In this document: piece after piece, positions 1-10,399 of the stretch
Layout of the letters: each line of letters begins with the position of its first letter
Position numbering within the stretch: position 1 is the stretch's first letter
DNA from: Leishmania mexicana MHOM/GT/2001/U1103
Lineage: Eukaryota; Euglenozoa; Kinetoplastea; Trypanosomatida; Trypanosomatidae
Length of the DNA stretch: 64,000 nt
Direction: 5' to 3'
Assembly: GCF_000234665.1 (NCBI RefSeq)
Contig: NC_018335.1
Span: 1-64,000, forward strand
Translations under genes and position numbers: made by a program
The notes under the pieces: generated by a model
Database searches by the model: none
Seen by the model: only the letters and a program-made list of their open reading frames with translations
Told to the model about the DNA's origin: nothing

Positions 1-236
1 ACCCTAACCCTAACCCTAACCCTAACCCTAACCCTAACCCTAACCCTAACCCTAACCCTAACCCTAACCCTAACCCTAACCCTAACCCTAACCCTAACCC
101 TAACCCTAACCCTAACCCTAACCCTAACCCTAACCCTAACCCTAACCCTAACCCTAACCCTAACCCTAACCCTAACCCTAACCCTAACCCTAACCCTAAC
201 CCTAACCCTAACCCTAACCCTAACCCTAACCCTAAC
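1..236. repeat. Telomere: CCCTAA repeat tract
   Basis: Perfect tandem CCCTAA hexamers (TTAGGG on the G-strand) fill the first 236 bases. The orientation is right for a left chromosome end. In trypanosomatids this repeat carries base J in vivo, which cannot be seen here. The true telomere is probably longer and clipped by the assembly. Confidence 0.98.
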
Positions 237-303
237 CCGTACCCGTACCCTAACCCGTACCCGTACCCGTACCCGTACCCGTACCCGTACCCTCCCCCGT
301 ACC
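237..303. repeat. Telomere-proximal variant CCCGTA hexamers
   Basis: The hexamer switches from CCCTAA to CCCGTA, with one CCCTAA unit interspersed near 248-253 and a last imperfect unit (CCTCCCCCGTACC) near 290-303. On the G-strand this reads GGGTAC instead of GGGTTA. The period stays at six bases, so it is a telomere-derived variant array and not an unrelated satellite. Confidence 0.9.
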
Positions 304-2374
304 ATAACACACGCACACAACAACCTTTAATAGACCACACACACCAAGTCACAACAACACCCTAAGCACATTCATCACCATCACAATCCTGCACACACGT
401 CCGCACACAGAGCAGCAGCAGCGCCAACAGGTCTCAATACACACAAATACAGCAGCAGGCTAAACACACACAACACGCAGGGCATCCAACGCAGCTGTGC
501 AGTGGGCACACATCTTAATGCCCCACCACGTCACAGAGGCAAGGCGCGCAAAGACAGACAACGTACCCATCACCCTCACCTGTGATGGTGCGCTCTTCAA
601 AGTCGTCCGCTCCCAAAGAGGATAGCTGAACTGAAATACGTTGCACCTTCCGTTCACTGCGTGTCACCGTGCTGGCCGTGAGGATGTGTGCGTCCCTGCC
701 TGCGTCTCCGTGTGGCGCTACTGCTCCATCTGCTGCCACTAGTGTTGCCGCTGCTGTCTTCGGGTGTCGCGTCGTGCTCTGGGCACGTCGCCTACAAGAA
801 AATGATGGGACTACGTACATGCGCCTCTCGCTAGAGCGCCGTCGACCAGACCTTGGCGCACCTTGGGACACACGCGGGCACTCGTGGCACAGCAGGCGTT
901 AGGACCTCTCGTCCTTCACAATCGTCGGGAAGCCGCCCACCTTGGCGGCGAAGCGGCGGTCGGAGTTGTCGTCGTTGCGCCGGCTCACCTCACCACCAAG
1001 TAGCTTACCCATGGTGGCCTTGGCGCGCAGCTCGTGGCAGAGGCTCTCTCTGCGTCACCGTGATCCTTTCACGCGACTTCCGCTCGAGCACGTGATCTGC
1101 AGGGCACACCCTATCGATGCCAACGCAGTGCACACCCAGTGCCTCCTTGGTGTCGATATCCTCGCTGAAGAGACAGACTCTTGTGCTGCTTCTCGACCAG
1201 CACGCTGAGAGTCTTGAAGAAGTCCTCGCAGATCTTCCAATGGAATGCAAAGCGCAGCGCCTGGGTTGCCGCACACATAGTGGCGTTGATAAGAGCCTCG
1301 AGAGTAGACAGTGTGCAAAAACCATAAAGTCATCGTGTTACAGACGCGGGCAAGTAAAGACAAGTGTACCATCGCGGGAGCGCTGCTGCCCTCACAGCCG
1401 CCGCTGTTGCAGCACGAAAGGAAATCATCGTCGGCGACGAGTCTGGTGATATGGTCTCTCGTGGGCTGTTCCCCGCAGAAAGGAGGTGAGTAGAGTGCTT
1501 CGCACACGCAGGAGAAGCAATGCTGTCGGCAAAGCAGAGGCGCAGGCTGTGCACGTCTCAACCGCAGAGACAGCTGTTGCACTGCAACCCGCTGCCCGGC
1601 ACCTCACCTCCGTGCATTCTGCACAAACCTTGCAGGCATGCTTGCGTGGCGATCTAGTGGATGCCTTTGTGAGCCGGCTGGCCTGTTTCCCCCAAATCCA
1701 TCGCGGCGACCACCGTCGGAGAAGGTCGGCAAGCAAGTAGTAGGCCGATGGAGAAGGAGGCAGTCACCGTTCAACGATTTCGTGCAGAGACCCCTACATC
1801 CGTAGAATTCCATGGAATAGCTCATTTGTCCAACCTGACAGCCGGATGCCACGGTCAACGTCGCGGTCAGGAGCAACAATAGGTTGAACGCAACAGACAG
1901 AGGAGGAGACCGCCGGCGGCGACAAAAAAGAGCAACATGCGAGTGGATGAGGAAACCAGTGCAAACTAAAGGGTGAACTTGGAAGAGAGAGAAACACACG
2001 CGAAAGGGAAGGACGCAGTGGAGGGAGCAAGGAGAAGCACAAAGACGGTGCAAGGTGATGGAAACGAAGGAGGACTCGGTAAATCGCTCACCGGAAGAGG
2101 AATCCAGCACGAATGCATGATGACACGCCTGGGAAGACTCCGCAGCATCCCCACAGCACTACTTCTTCGCAATGTCGAGAGGTGCCGCTGCAAGGTAATG
2201 GGCAAAAGGGCTGCGAGCAGGCTCTGCCGATGATGCTGTTTTGTTTTCAGTCTTTGAGAGCTACAGTGGCCCAAAGTCGATTGCACTTTCTCAGCGAGGA
2301 GAGAGAACCAGAATTACACTGTGCTAGAGAAAAACAAGGGCCGTCGCTACTACGGAGCGGAACCGGCACAACGC
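304..2374. other. Subtelomeric region without a supported gene
   Basis: About 2 kb lies between the telomere repeats and the first gene. The first 130 bases are CA-rich and sit where Leishmania has its conserved telomere-associated sequence, but I cannot verify a match to that element. From about 1000 to 1740 the minus strand has open stretches in two shifted frames with cysteine-rich character, perhaps a decayed gene, but no family is recognisable. Because transcription runs towards the telomere, the right part probably includes the 3' UTR of the first gene and the end of the transcription unit. Confidence 0.5.
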
Positions 2375-2779
2375 CTAGTAGTTAAAGATTATGGACTCGA
2401 TGGGCTTACCAGAGCTTTTGCATGTCACCACATCCTCGCGGTACGTGTCCAAATCCCTCCTCTCCACGACGCGGTTGGCGCCCATGTCTTTGAAGTCAAA
2501 TTCGTTTGCGATGATTGCTGGTGGATAGTTCACCAGGTGGCATAGATGGGTCTGGTAGGAGTTGTTGCGGTTCAGCACGTAGACGCGGTACATGGAGAAG
2601 CTCAGCACAAACAGAAGGAGGAAGTCACCGACGACCATATACTGCCGCGTCTCATCGGCGATGCTCTCGCGCCGACTGAGGCGGTAGTACCAGGACTTCT
2701 TGAGAGGCAGCTTGGACGGCCACGGCCAACTTCCGTACGTCGGACTGCCGAGACGGCGCACTACGGTGGAGCGGAGCAT
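2375..2779 (-). CDS. Conserved hypothetical protein with one membrane span (134 aa)
   Basis: This is the most telomere-proximal gene. The open frame extends upstream, but the start at 2779 is chosen because the upstream 99 codons read as pyrimidine-rich 5' leader with a likely splice acceptor in it. The predicted protein begins MLRSTVVRR, an arginine- and serine-rich start typical of a mitochondrial presequence. One hydrophobic segment lies at about residues 46-65 (VVGDFLLLFVLSFSMYRVYV), followed by a hydrophilic C-terminal half. That layout, a short leader, one span and a soluble tail, is common among small subunits of mitochondrial membrane complexes in kinetoplastids, but this is inference. 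I do not recognise the family. It is coding-like and in line with the unidirectional gene cluster. Confidence 0.7.
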   Translation of the reverse strand: MLRSTVVRRLGSPTYGSWPWPSKLPLKKSWYYRLSRRESIADETRQYMVVGDFLLLFVLSFSMYRVYVLNRNNSYQTHLCHLVNYPPAIIANEFDFKDMGANRVVERRDLDTYREDVVTCKSSGKPIESIIFNY

Positions 2780-3701
2780 GGTTTCCGGCGTTGTCGACGG
2801 TGTTTTCGGACTGTTTATCTCCTCCTGCGGGCGCTGGTGAGTGCGCAATGAACAAAGAAGCGGAAGAGAGCGTTGGCACCTCGTGATCCGTGGGGGTGCA
2901 CGGCACGTGTAGTTTTCGCCGGGTTTCTCAAGGATCTTCTTGGTGGGCGAAGCGACATAGAAAGCGAGAGCGGCACGTCGTTTGGGAAAAAGGGAAGGAG
3001 AAGCGGCGACGTGACAACCGAATGCAGACGATAGATGAGCGAGGCATGCCGGCATCTCCTGAAAGAGGTCATGCAAAAAGGATGTGACTCACCCGCTAGC
3101 GTCGAGGGTCAGAAGCGGCAGCGGCACGCCACCGCCCTTCACGCAAACGAGCAGGTGAGGAGTAGCCGCTAAGAAGAGGCGCCTGGCGTACCGGACACCC
3201 ATGGGACCAGGCGTTCGCGGTAGCATTCAAGATCATAAAGGGGACATCAGTATCTATTACGGGGGAAACGAGCGATAAGGACAAATCGCAGCTACTGCTC
3301 GAGAGAAGGAAAAGGGTTCGCAAGAACGCAAGCGACAGCAGCATCCATGCAATAACAGCCTCACACTCTCTTTCTCTCTCTTTCTCCTGTGGTACGCTCA
3401 TGTGCCTGGGAGGTAGCATATCCGCCGCGAAGCGGCGGGAAAGCATGCACCCAGGGAATGACACCGGAGCACAGACGCAGAAACAAGGATGCACACACAC
3501 AAAAACAATTTCGGCAGGTGCACTCGCCGATGACATTACCGCAAAAAAAAAAAAACTGAGAGACTTGCAAATAGAAGTTCTCCATCAAAAGGAAGGTCAG
3601 TGGCGTCACGCAGACGATTCCCGTCTCTCTTCTCCCTCACCAACTCTTTCCAAACTAAGGCCACAAGACTCAATGAACTATGGTTACCGGGAGCGTAGGG
3701 G
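2780..3701. other. Intergenic: leader and 3' UTR
   Basis: This stretch holds the presumed leader of the 134-aa protein gene (2780-2900) and the 3' UTR of the BFR1-like gene. A run of 14 A at about 3542-3555 (poly-T on the transcribed strand) is the only clear landmark. No gene is seen. Confidence 0.5.
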
Positions 3702-5186
3702 CTAGGCAGCCTCCTCAGTCGCCTTCGTCCCCGGCGTCTCCGCATCCTCTGGAGCCTTTGGCGAGGGCGTGTCACCCCCGTCGTCCGGCGCCTCCTCGTC
3801 TTCGTCGTCGCCACTAGAGAGCACCAACTCGCCCGTCTGAATGTGTGACTCATACTGGCTTTTCAGCACCTCAATGTGGCGAATCTTGTCGTCGATGGAC
3901 GCAAGCGACAGTACCGGATCAACCTCTATCATCTGGAAAAGCCGTGTCTTGTCTTCCGGGTGCTGCAGAACGCGATCCTGCTGGGGGTTCGCCACGCTGC
4001 TCGGCTTCACGGTGGGGGTATTCTCATTTTTCTTTTGCTGATGCTTCTGTTGCTTCTTTGCAGCTTTGCCCAGGGGCTTGTTTTCTGACCACTTGCTCTC
4101 GCTCACGACCACACAACCTGCGGGTGCCATCTGCGAGGGGTCAAAGTGTGCCGCAGCCTCGCGCCTCTTGCGGTCCTCCTCGTCCAGCTGAACCATCATC
4201 TTCTTCTGCTTCAGGTACTGAATGAGCGTCGAGCAGGCGCTAATCTCGGCGGCGTACGGGTTCTGACGCTTCGCAGCTCGGACACGCTTCGCGGCGATCT
4301 TGTGTGCGTTGCGTCGTTCGTCATACTCCTTGCGGCGCTTCTCGCGCTGCTGCTCGAGCTGCTCAAAGTACTTCTTGCGGGCCTCCTTGTTCCACGCGTC
4401 CCATTCAGAAGACACCTTCTCGCGCTCCGCCCGCAGGCTCTCCATGGACTGCGTGATCTCCGACACACGGATGCGAAGCTCGTCGCACTGCTTGTACACA
4501 TCAGCCCGTTTAGCCCCGTCTGCCTGGGTTTCCTTGTCCTTTGCCCGCTTCTTTTGCAGTTTCTCCTCGTACTCCCGGTTCAGGATCCCGATTTGCTCGC
4601 AGATGGCGTGGTACTCCTGCTGAAGTATCACTTCCTGCTCCGTGATTTCCTTGATGGCGTCCGCCAAGGGCTGAAGCCGGAGCAGATGTGTCTTGGCGTC
4701 CTCCAGTTTATGGAGACGCTGCTGGTTGCGCCGCTCGGCTCCAAGGCCGCCGCCGCTGCTCTCCATCTTGCGCATCATGTAGTCGATCGCCTCTTCGATC
4801 TCTCGGACGTTCGTGAAGCCGCCAACCTCTGCCTGCACCTCCCGCAGCTTGTCGGAGATCTCCCCGCGGCGCTTCCGCAACTTCGCAATTTCAGCGTCCT
4901 GAGCGGCACGACGGTCCCGCTGAACCTTGCGGCGTGCATCGATCTCATTCAGCTCCTCGAAAAACGCATTTCGTTCCGCATTGCGGGCCTGCGTCACCGC
5001 ATCGTTTTGAACAGAGCTCTGCAACTTTTTGATTTCGTCAATAAGTATACGCCGCTGATCCGCCAGCGCCGCGAGTTTCGGTCCGTATTGAGCAAAGTTG
5101 GGCCGCGTAGGAGCGCCGGGCATGCTCTGCCACGGTACCTTCTTTGCCGCGGGCCGAGCGGTGGTGGTCTCCTCCTGTACTGACAT
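3702..5186 (-). CDS. BFR1-like coiled-coil (nuclear segregation protein family), 494 aa
   Basis: The protein resembles the yeast Bfr1 family, RNA- and polysome-associated coiled-coil proteins linked to translation, mRNP handling and ploidy control; in trypanosomatids such proteins are often named nuclear segregation protein. Visible features are a basic N-terminus, a nearly continuous heptad-rich region from about residue 35 to 300, and the family-like segment FTNVREIEEAIDYMMRKM at about 124-141. A second conserved-looking segment, NPYAAEISACSTLIQYL, lies at about 309-325, where Bfr1 proteins have a conserved N-P/F-E-x-E-I...C-x-x-L-I motif. A lysine/glutamine-rich stretch at 373-387 and an acidic tail at 458-480 follow. 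The longest open frame begins with GTG at 5204; the first ATG, at 5186, is used. A GT repeat sits just upstream in the leader. Confidence 0.85.
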   Translation of the reverse strand: MSVQEETTTARPAAKKVPWQSMPGAPTRPNFAQYGPKLAALADQRRILIDEIKKLQSSVQNDAVTQARNAERNAFFEELNEIDARRKVQRDRRAAQDAEIAKLRKRRGEISDKLREVQAEVGGFTNVREIEEAIDYMMRKMESSGGGLGAERRNQQRLHKLEDAKTHLLRLQPLADAIKEITEQEVILQQEYHAICEQIGILNREYEEKLQKKRAKDKETQADGAKRADVYKQCDELRIRVSEITQSMESLRAEREKVSSEWDAWNKEARKKYFEQLEQQREKRRKEYDERRNAHKIAAKRVRAAKRQNPYAAEISACSTLIQYLKQKKMMVQLDEEDRKRREAAAHFDPSQMAPAGCVVVSESKWSENKPLGKAAKKQQKHQQKKNENTPTVKPSSVANPQQDRVLQHPEDKTRLFQMIEVDPVLSLASIDDKIRHIEVLKSQYESHIQTGELVLSSGDDEDEEAPDDGGDTPSPKAPEDAETPGTKATEEAA

Positions 5187-8100
5187 GAATCCAAGAGAAG
5201 TCACGTGGGGATCAATCGACCGTGCCGCAAAAAAGCAATGCCGTCACTCTTTTTGTGTGTGTGTGTGTGTGTGTGTCTGTGTGTGATTCTCCTTCAAAGA
5301 TAAAAAGAAAGGACGGCGTGAGATTGACACAGTTGCTGAAACCATAGGGAAGCCCCGCACCAAGATGCAAGTCGCAGTAGATGAGCGGAGTTGGAAGGCA
5401 GAGGTCGATAAAGCATGTGTGTATGGAAGGGGTGTGAACAGGAAAAAAGTCATTCCACCCAAGCAGGCGGCGCGAAGCTTCCCAGCTAGATCCATGCCAA
5501 GGCCCCCGTCGGCAAGAAGAGATGTGGAGAAAGGAAACGTTCGAATGAAGCCACGAGCCTTTCAGGAAACACAACGTGCCACTCAGTACCCGTCAACGTC
5601 TCTGCTTGCTGCGGCGTGTGCTTTTCATCTCCCTCTGCGCACGCACCTTGCAGAGTGGTTTATAGCAAGTGGAAAAAAAGGCAATGTTTCCTCGGCTCTT
5701 GTGGTGGTGGGTTCTTTTTTTTTGCCGGAGGTCCGTAGAAGAAGCGTCATAATAGTAAAAGAACGCACAAAACGTTAATGTGGAAAACTTGTGATTTGAC
5801 ATTTCCACTCACCATCCGGGGTGCATGCGGGATCAAGCATGTGAGGAGGAGCAGGAAACCTTGGCGTGAAGGGTTGCAAGCCCCTTACCGAGAGATGAGA
5901 TGGCAAATATGAGAGGTTCTCACGTTCGATCACTACATCCTTTAAGGTTAACGAGTACTGGAAAGCAAGAGCATAAGACAGACGACATGAAGAGTTTGAA
6001 GCAGCGTACAGGATGTATATTCGAGTAATAAATAACGAAAAACGCAAAAGAACAGCACAAAAAAAATATATCCGAAGAATGGCAGAAGTGAAGAAGCATG
6101 AGTCAGCTGACGAACTAAGAAAAAAAAGAAAGGGAAAGCATGGCGACGCAGTCGAGTACCCCTGATCGCAACGGTGGACGTGAAGGGAAAGGTTAAGAGT
6201 CCTTACGTTCCACGGTAACGAGCAAAGGGAACAGAGACGATGAAGAGGAACCAGAAAAGGCGCGTGTAAACAACAAAAGAAAAATATCGTTCTCAGAAAC
6301 GGCGAAAAAAAAGAAAAAGATAAGAGAAGACAGTCCGGCATTCGCTGGCACTATCTCGCACCCCTCCCTGTCACACTGGGGAGTGTGTGTGGCGACTTTA
6401 TCGGTATTGTAGGGATCGAGACAAGAGCGTGCACGGTCTTCTGAAGTCAAACGTCTAGACGCGAAAAGGAGAAAAGACGGAAAAGCAGGTCATTAGCACA
6501 CTACGACAGGTGCAAATGTGTGGGAGCGGTTTCAGGGCAACAACTGATCTCTGTGTATGCTCCGGAAATTCGCGAGGGCAGTGCCCTCCATTTTCATTGT
6601 TTGGCACTCTTTTGGGAATCAATCAAGCTTGTCTCAAAACACGCACTCCTTTTTTTTCTATTTGCTTGTAAGTAAGCGTGTCGTGGAGATGAACATCCGC
6701 TGAGCATGCGTTCGTGCGTGATCAAAACCACAGCGTGTAAACGGAGAGTCATACGTTCGTCATTGGAAACCAACGTGAACGTGTACAACCATAAGGAAGA
6801 ACGCGCGCATACAGTAAAAAAAAAGATGGTAGAGGGAGGCAAATGTTTTCGTTAGCCAAAGAGCCGTGAGGAACGCAGAAAGAGAAAATACTGGCATACA
6901 CCAGGGAAAAAGCTCACAAAAAGAAAGAGTTGTTCCTGTCTCTCTCGTTAATTCTCTTAATAACACATGTCACCGGGGACGGCTTGCAGGGACGCCGTGA
7001 GGTGTGGATCGACGGAGCGAACAAGTCATCTACTTACTTGTCTAATGTAGAGAATTGTTTTTTTGTCGCGCATCCCTGTGCCATTGAGTCCGTGGGCGAT
7101 TTTGATAGTGAGCATGCCGCTAAAGCAGAGGTCACGTCCACTGAATGAACGCCAACGACAGGTGCAAAAGCTTTCCAGTTCGCATCCGTAAACCAAGAGA
7201 AAACAGAGAGAAGAAATTGAGGTCAAGACCAGCAGTGACAAAACTTACATCGGTAACAAGTCCTTGTCCCTTAGGCTGTTCGACGTACGTCGCAACTCAT
7301 CCCTGTCGCGCACACTTAGGGTCACACAGATAACGCATCGGCAGCCTGTTCGCTCCTAGCACCATGAATGACACTTCTGTCGGAGATGCATATACGCGAG
7401 AAGTGGGAGAAAGACAACGAAAATAAGAGAAAGCGGAGACACTAAAATAGACGAGGCAAAACGAAAAATAGAGAAAAAAACAGAAACGGAAGAAACGACG
7501 TACACAATTCTCGGAAACGGTGAGAAAGAGAGGGACGCACAAAAAGGATAACACACGCAGAGAAGACGACAAGAGAGATGTCTGCCTCCTCCTCTGCGCT
7601 TGTGTGTGCGTGCGCCTCGTGAAGAGGAAAAACTACGAAGAGGGAAGGTCAAATGTGACCAAATGAAACGGAGATCGGCAAAGAAAAGATAAGGTTGCAC
7701 GGTTTGTGCTCGCGTGGTTATTGTTTTTCCCGAGGCGCACCTTTGTCACGAGGGAATCTACCACTCAGAATAAAAAAAAGAACTCGAACAAAAGCGCAAA
7801 AGGCAGAGCGAAAAGAAAACGAAGAAGCTGAGAAGAACAAAAACCAAACCGAAAAGAGGTCAGAAAAGCACAAGACGAAGCGATAAACCTCTAAACATGA
7901 AAGACGAAAGCAATACAAACAAGGAACACTTCTAGGAAGCGACATGTGCCGAGATCAGCATCTTTTGTACACCATGGTGGTATCGCACCAGCGATTATTT
8001 CTTCCACGCGTTAGATCAACGATAAGAGGAGGGAAGAGAATGGAGAACATACGGAATGTGTTTTTTTGTTTGTATTCTGCTGAGCATTTTCGGAGGTGCC

Positions 8101-8877
8101 GACCCATGCGCGAATCAGTGCTTAATCTTGAGAGATGCACATGCAAGACAAAAAGTGGCACGCTGTGTTATAGCCCAGCCACAGTATCAAAAAAAAAACA
8201 CAAAGTGGTAGGGCTTTCCCTGTCTGCAGAACGCGTTCGTCTCGTGGAAACAGAGAAAAAAAGCACAGACACCCACACAGAAAGGGAGTCAGAAACACGT
8301 TCAGCTCCGACTCGGACAGAGAGAAAAAAGGGGGATGGGAGAAGTGGAGGCGCAAGAAGTGTTTGAAAAAGAAAGAAAAATAGCAATACATGGTGAAAAA
8401 GAAAAGAACATTCGCAACACGATTCCCATGGGGGGAGCCGTTGCAGCGAGTTGCTCTCTCGTGGATGCTTTTTTTTTCCCTTCACCTCCTAGTCCAACTT
8501 GTCAATTTGACACGGTTGGAGAGGTAGAACAAAAAGAGCGCTTGTGAAAGAAGATAATAATGTACCGAAAATGGCAAGAACACACGGAAGAAACTTTTTA
8601 GTTGATATTGGCGAGCGAAAGAAACACAAAAAACGCAGGAGAAAAACGACAGACGTGAAATGAGATAGCAATACACGGAAAGCAGACGAGCGACATAAAA
8701 TAAAATGGGTGAAGACCGGAGGGATAAAACAAGAAAGGAAGATGAGGTGGGGGACACAGTAAGCTATGGTGGGGCGGCACTGCTTTGCAGAAAATCGTAC
8801 AGCCTCGGGGGTAACACCTCACAGTCGCAGGCCTCTTTTTTCGTGCGTTCGTCCCGTAAGGCATTGCCCCACTCTCG
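5187..8877. other. Long intergenic region, mostly 3' UTR of CCCH gene 1
   Basis: A 3.7 kb stretch has no coding candidate on either strand. It is purine-rich on the plus strand, so pyrimidine-rich in the transcript, and relatively AT-rich compared with genes. Most of it should be the 3' UTR of CCCH protein 1, which ends at 8878; the right-hand few hundred bases near 5.2 kb form the BFR1-like leader. Such a long UTR would suit a tightly regulated mRNA. Confidence 0.5.
5254..5285. repeat. GT microsatellite in the BFR1-like leader
   Basis: An almost pure GT dinucleotide run with one CT interruption. It lies 68-99 bases upstream of the BFR1-like ATG and reads as CA on the transcript strand. A pyrimidine tract lies further upstream, so the repeat probably sits within the spliced 5' UTR. 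Confidence 0.85.
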
Positions 8878-9981
8878 CTAAGCTGCATCGCTGCCGAATG
8901 GCGCAAACTGTGTCTGCGTGATGAGACGAAAGACGTTGTCGCTGCCTTCACTCACAAGGAAGCACGGCGTTCCTTGCAAAGACGACATGTCGAGCGGGAA
9001 TGCGGCGAGGGTCGGGTTCGGCGACGACGCGGGCATCTCGGACGCAGGTGGAAGAGGCGAAAAGCAGTACGGCGGCGGGCCCGGTGACGAGACAATGAAA
9101 GGCGCACATTGCTGCGGCATAGGTGGTGGCGGTGGAAACTGCTGGGGAACACTAGGTGACGGCTGGCATGCCCTGGGTGTCTTCCCTGGCTGCGCAGTCT
9201 CCGTCGCTGGCACCAAGGAATCCTTCTTCCCCATTTCGGCCAGCGCCGCCTTCACGAAACGGTCCTTTGTAAGTGCCTTGGCCACGTGGCCATGGAGATC
9301 GGGGCAAGAGGCACCTCTGCAGCACCGTCCGGTAAGCGCGAAGTCCCAGCAGAGGTTGGAGGAGGAAATGAAGTTGTCCGTCAAAACGTTCGCCGCCTTG
9401 GCCCTGTTCTTGCGCTGCGGCTCCACGTCGCTGACGAGCCAGAGACGGTACTGCACCTCGTACTCAGTGCTACCGGCAGTCACCTCGATGTCTTCCGTGC
9501 GGAACTCAAGGTATTGCAGGGCAATCCGGCGCCGCGCCAGGAGTGACAGTACCTGCGCAAACTTCTCCGTCACGTTTGCCTTCATGGTGCGGCAGAAATA
9601 ATTGCGCTGCGGGTTCGTGTAGTACTTGCGCAGGTTGTCAAGCACTTCACGTTTCACGTGAATCTGGTGACAGGTTCGGGGGTCTTTTTCGCGAATTTTG
9701 CCGTAGCACTTGCCGAAGCTGTGCATGAAGCAAATGTCGAGCGAGGAGTTGTTGCGATCGCTAAGCCAGCCAGCAGTCGGCTCCACGTCATCCAAGGAGA
9801 TCTTGAACGTGTCCGAGTTTCCTTTTGGCGGACCGCGCTGCATGGCCAGTGTCTCAGAAGAGACCGGGACAATCTGAATGATCGTTGGAACTTCAGTAAT
9901 GAGGTCACGTGTGTAGTAGTTCTGTCCGAGCCCCGCACCGTTCCCGGAGACGCCGGACTTCGCAAACATATGATCCTGCAT
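8878..9981 (-). CDS. CCCH zinc-finger protein 1, probable RNA-binding (367 aa)
   Basis: The C-terminal half has a canonical C-x8-C-x5-C-x3-H finger at C211, C220, C226, H230 (CWDFALTGRC onwards). This type binds RNA and controls mRNA stability or translation, the main level of gene control in trypanosomatids. A second, atypical cluster lies at C84, C92, C104, H108 with spacing C-x7-C-x11-C-x3-H. Between them is a conserved block (LQYLEFRTEDIEV at about 157-169). The C-terminus is rich in proline (QQFPPPPPMPQQ), suggesting protein contacts. The same order recurs in the paralogue at 14568-15713, so the two are an old tandem duplicate. The open frame extends to a TTG at 10050; the first ATG is at 9981. 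Target RNAs cannot be told from sequence. Confidence 0.9.
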   Translation of the reverse strand: MQDHMFAKSGVSGNGAGLGQNYYTRDLITEVPTIIQIVPVSSETLAMQRGPPKGNSDTFKISLDDVEPTAGWLSDRNNSSLDICFMHSFGKCYGKIREKDPRTCHQIHVKREVLDNLRKYYTNPQRNYFCRTMKANVTEKFAQVLSLLARRRIALQYLEFRTEDIEVTAGSTEYEVQYRLWLVSDVEPQRKNRAKAANVLTDNFISSSNLCWDFALTGRCCRGASCPDLHGHVAKALTKDRFVKAALAEMGKKDSLVPATETAQPGKTPRACQPSPSVPQQFPPPPPMPQQCAPFIVSSPGPPPYCFSPLPPASEMPASSPNPTLAAFPLDMSSLQGTPCFLVSEGSDNVFRLITQTQFAPFGSDAA

Positions 9982-10399
9982 TGTGAATCGTAGCGAAACC
10001 GTGCAGCACGGCAATGGGGTGAAGCTTGATCGATGTGAAGAAGCACACAAAGGTAAAAGAGAAAAAGAGTCTGCGTGCTATAAAAGGGAAAACACACAGA
10101 ACGCAGAAGACCTCAGAGAGACAGATCAAGAAGCCTTGAGGCGGGCTTAAATAGTAATAATAATAACGTACCAACGAAGGGAGATAAAAAGCAGCACTGA
10201 TCGTTAAACGAAAAGGAATGTTTAGTCTTCTTTCTCACTCCTTTCCCTTCGTGTTCCCAGTTCGCTTCGTGATAAACGCGCCTCTCGTGCCAAGCAAATC
10301 GGAGTTTCGCGTGTCTCTGTGTGAATGTGAGCGTGCGCAGAGAAGTGAGAACGTGCTTCAATTCTGTGAATCGATATATGCCGTAATATTCTTCTGTCC
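9982..10399. other. Leader of CCCH gene 1
   Basis: A short spacer upstream of the CCCH protein 1 ATG. The transcript strand is pyrimidine-rich around 10050-10130, as expected for a trans-splicing signal. No gene is seen. Confidence 0.4.

Noticed and set aside
4146..5183. Long plus-strand frame (345 codons)
   Set aside because: It is the antisense shadow of the BFR1-like gene; the leucine-rich look comes from reversed Glu/Lys codons.
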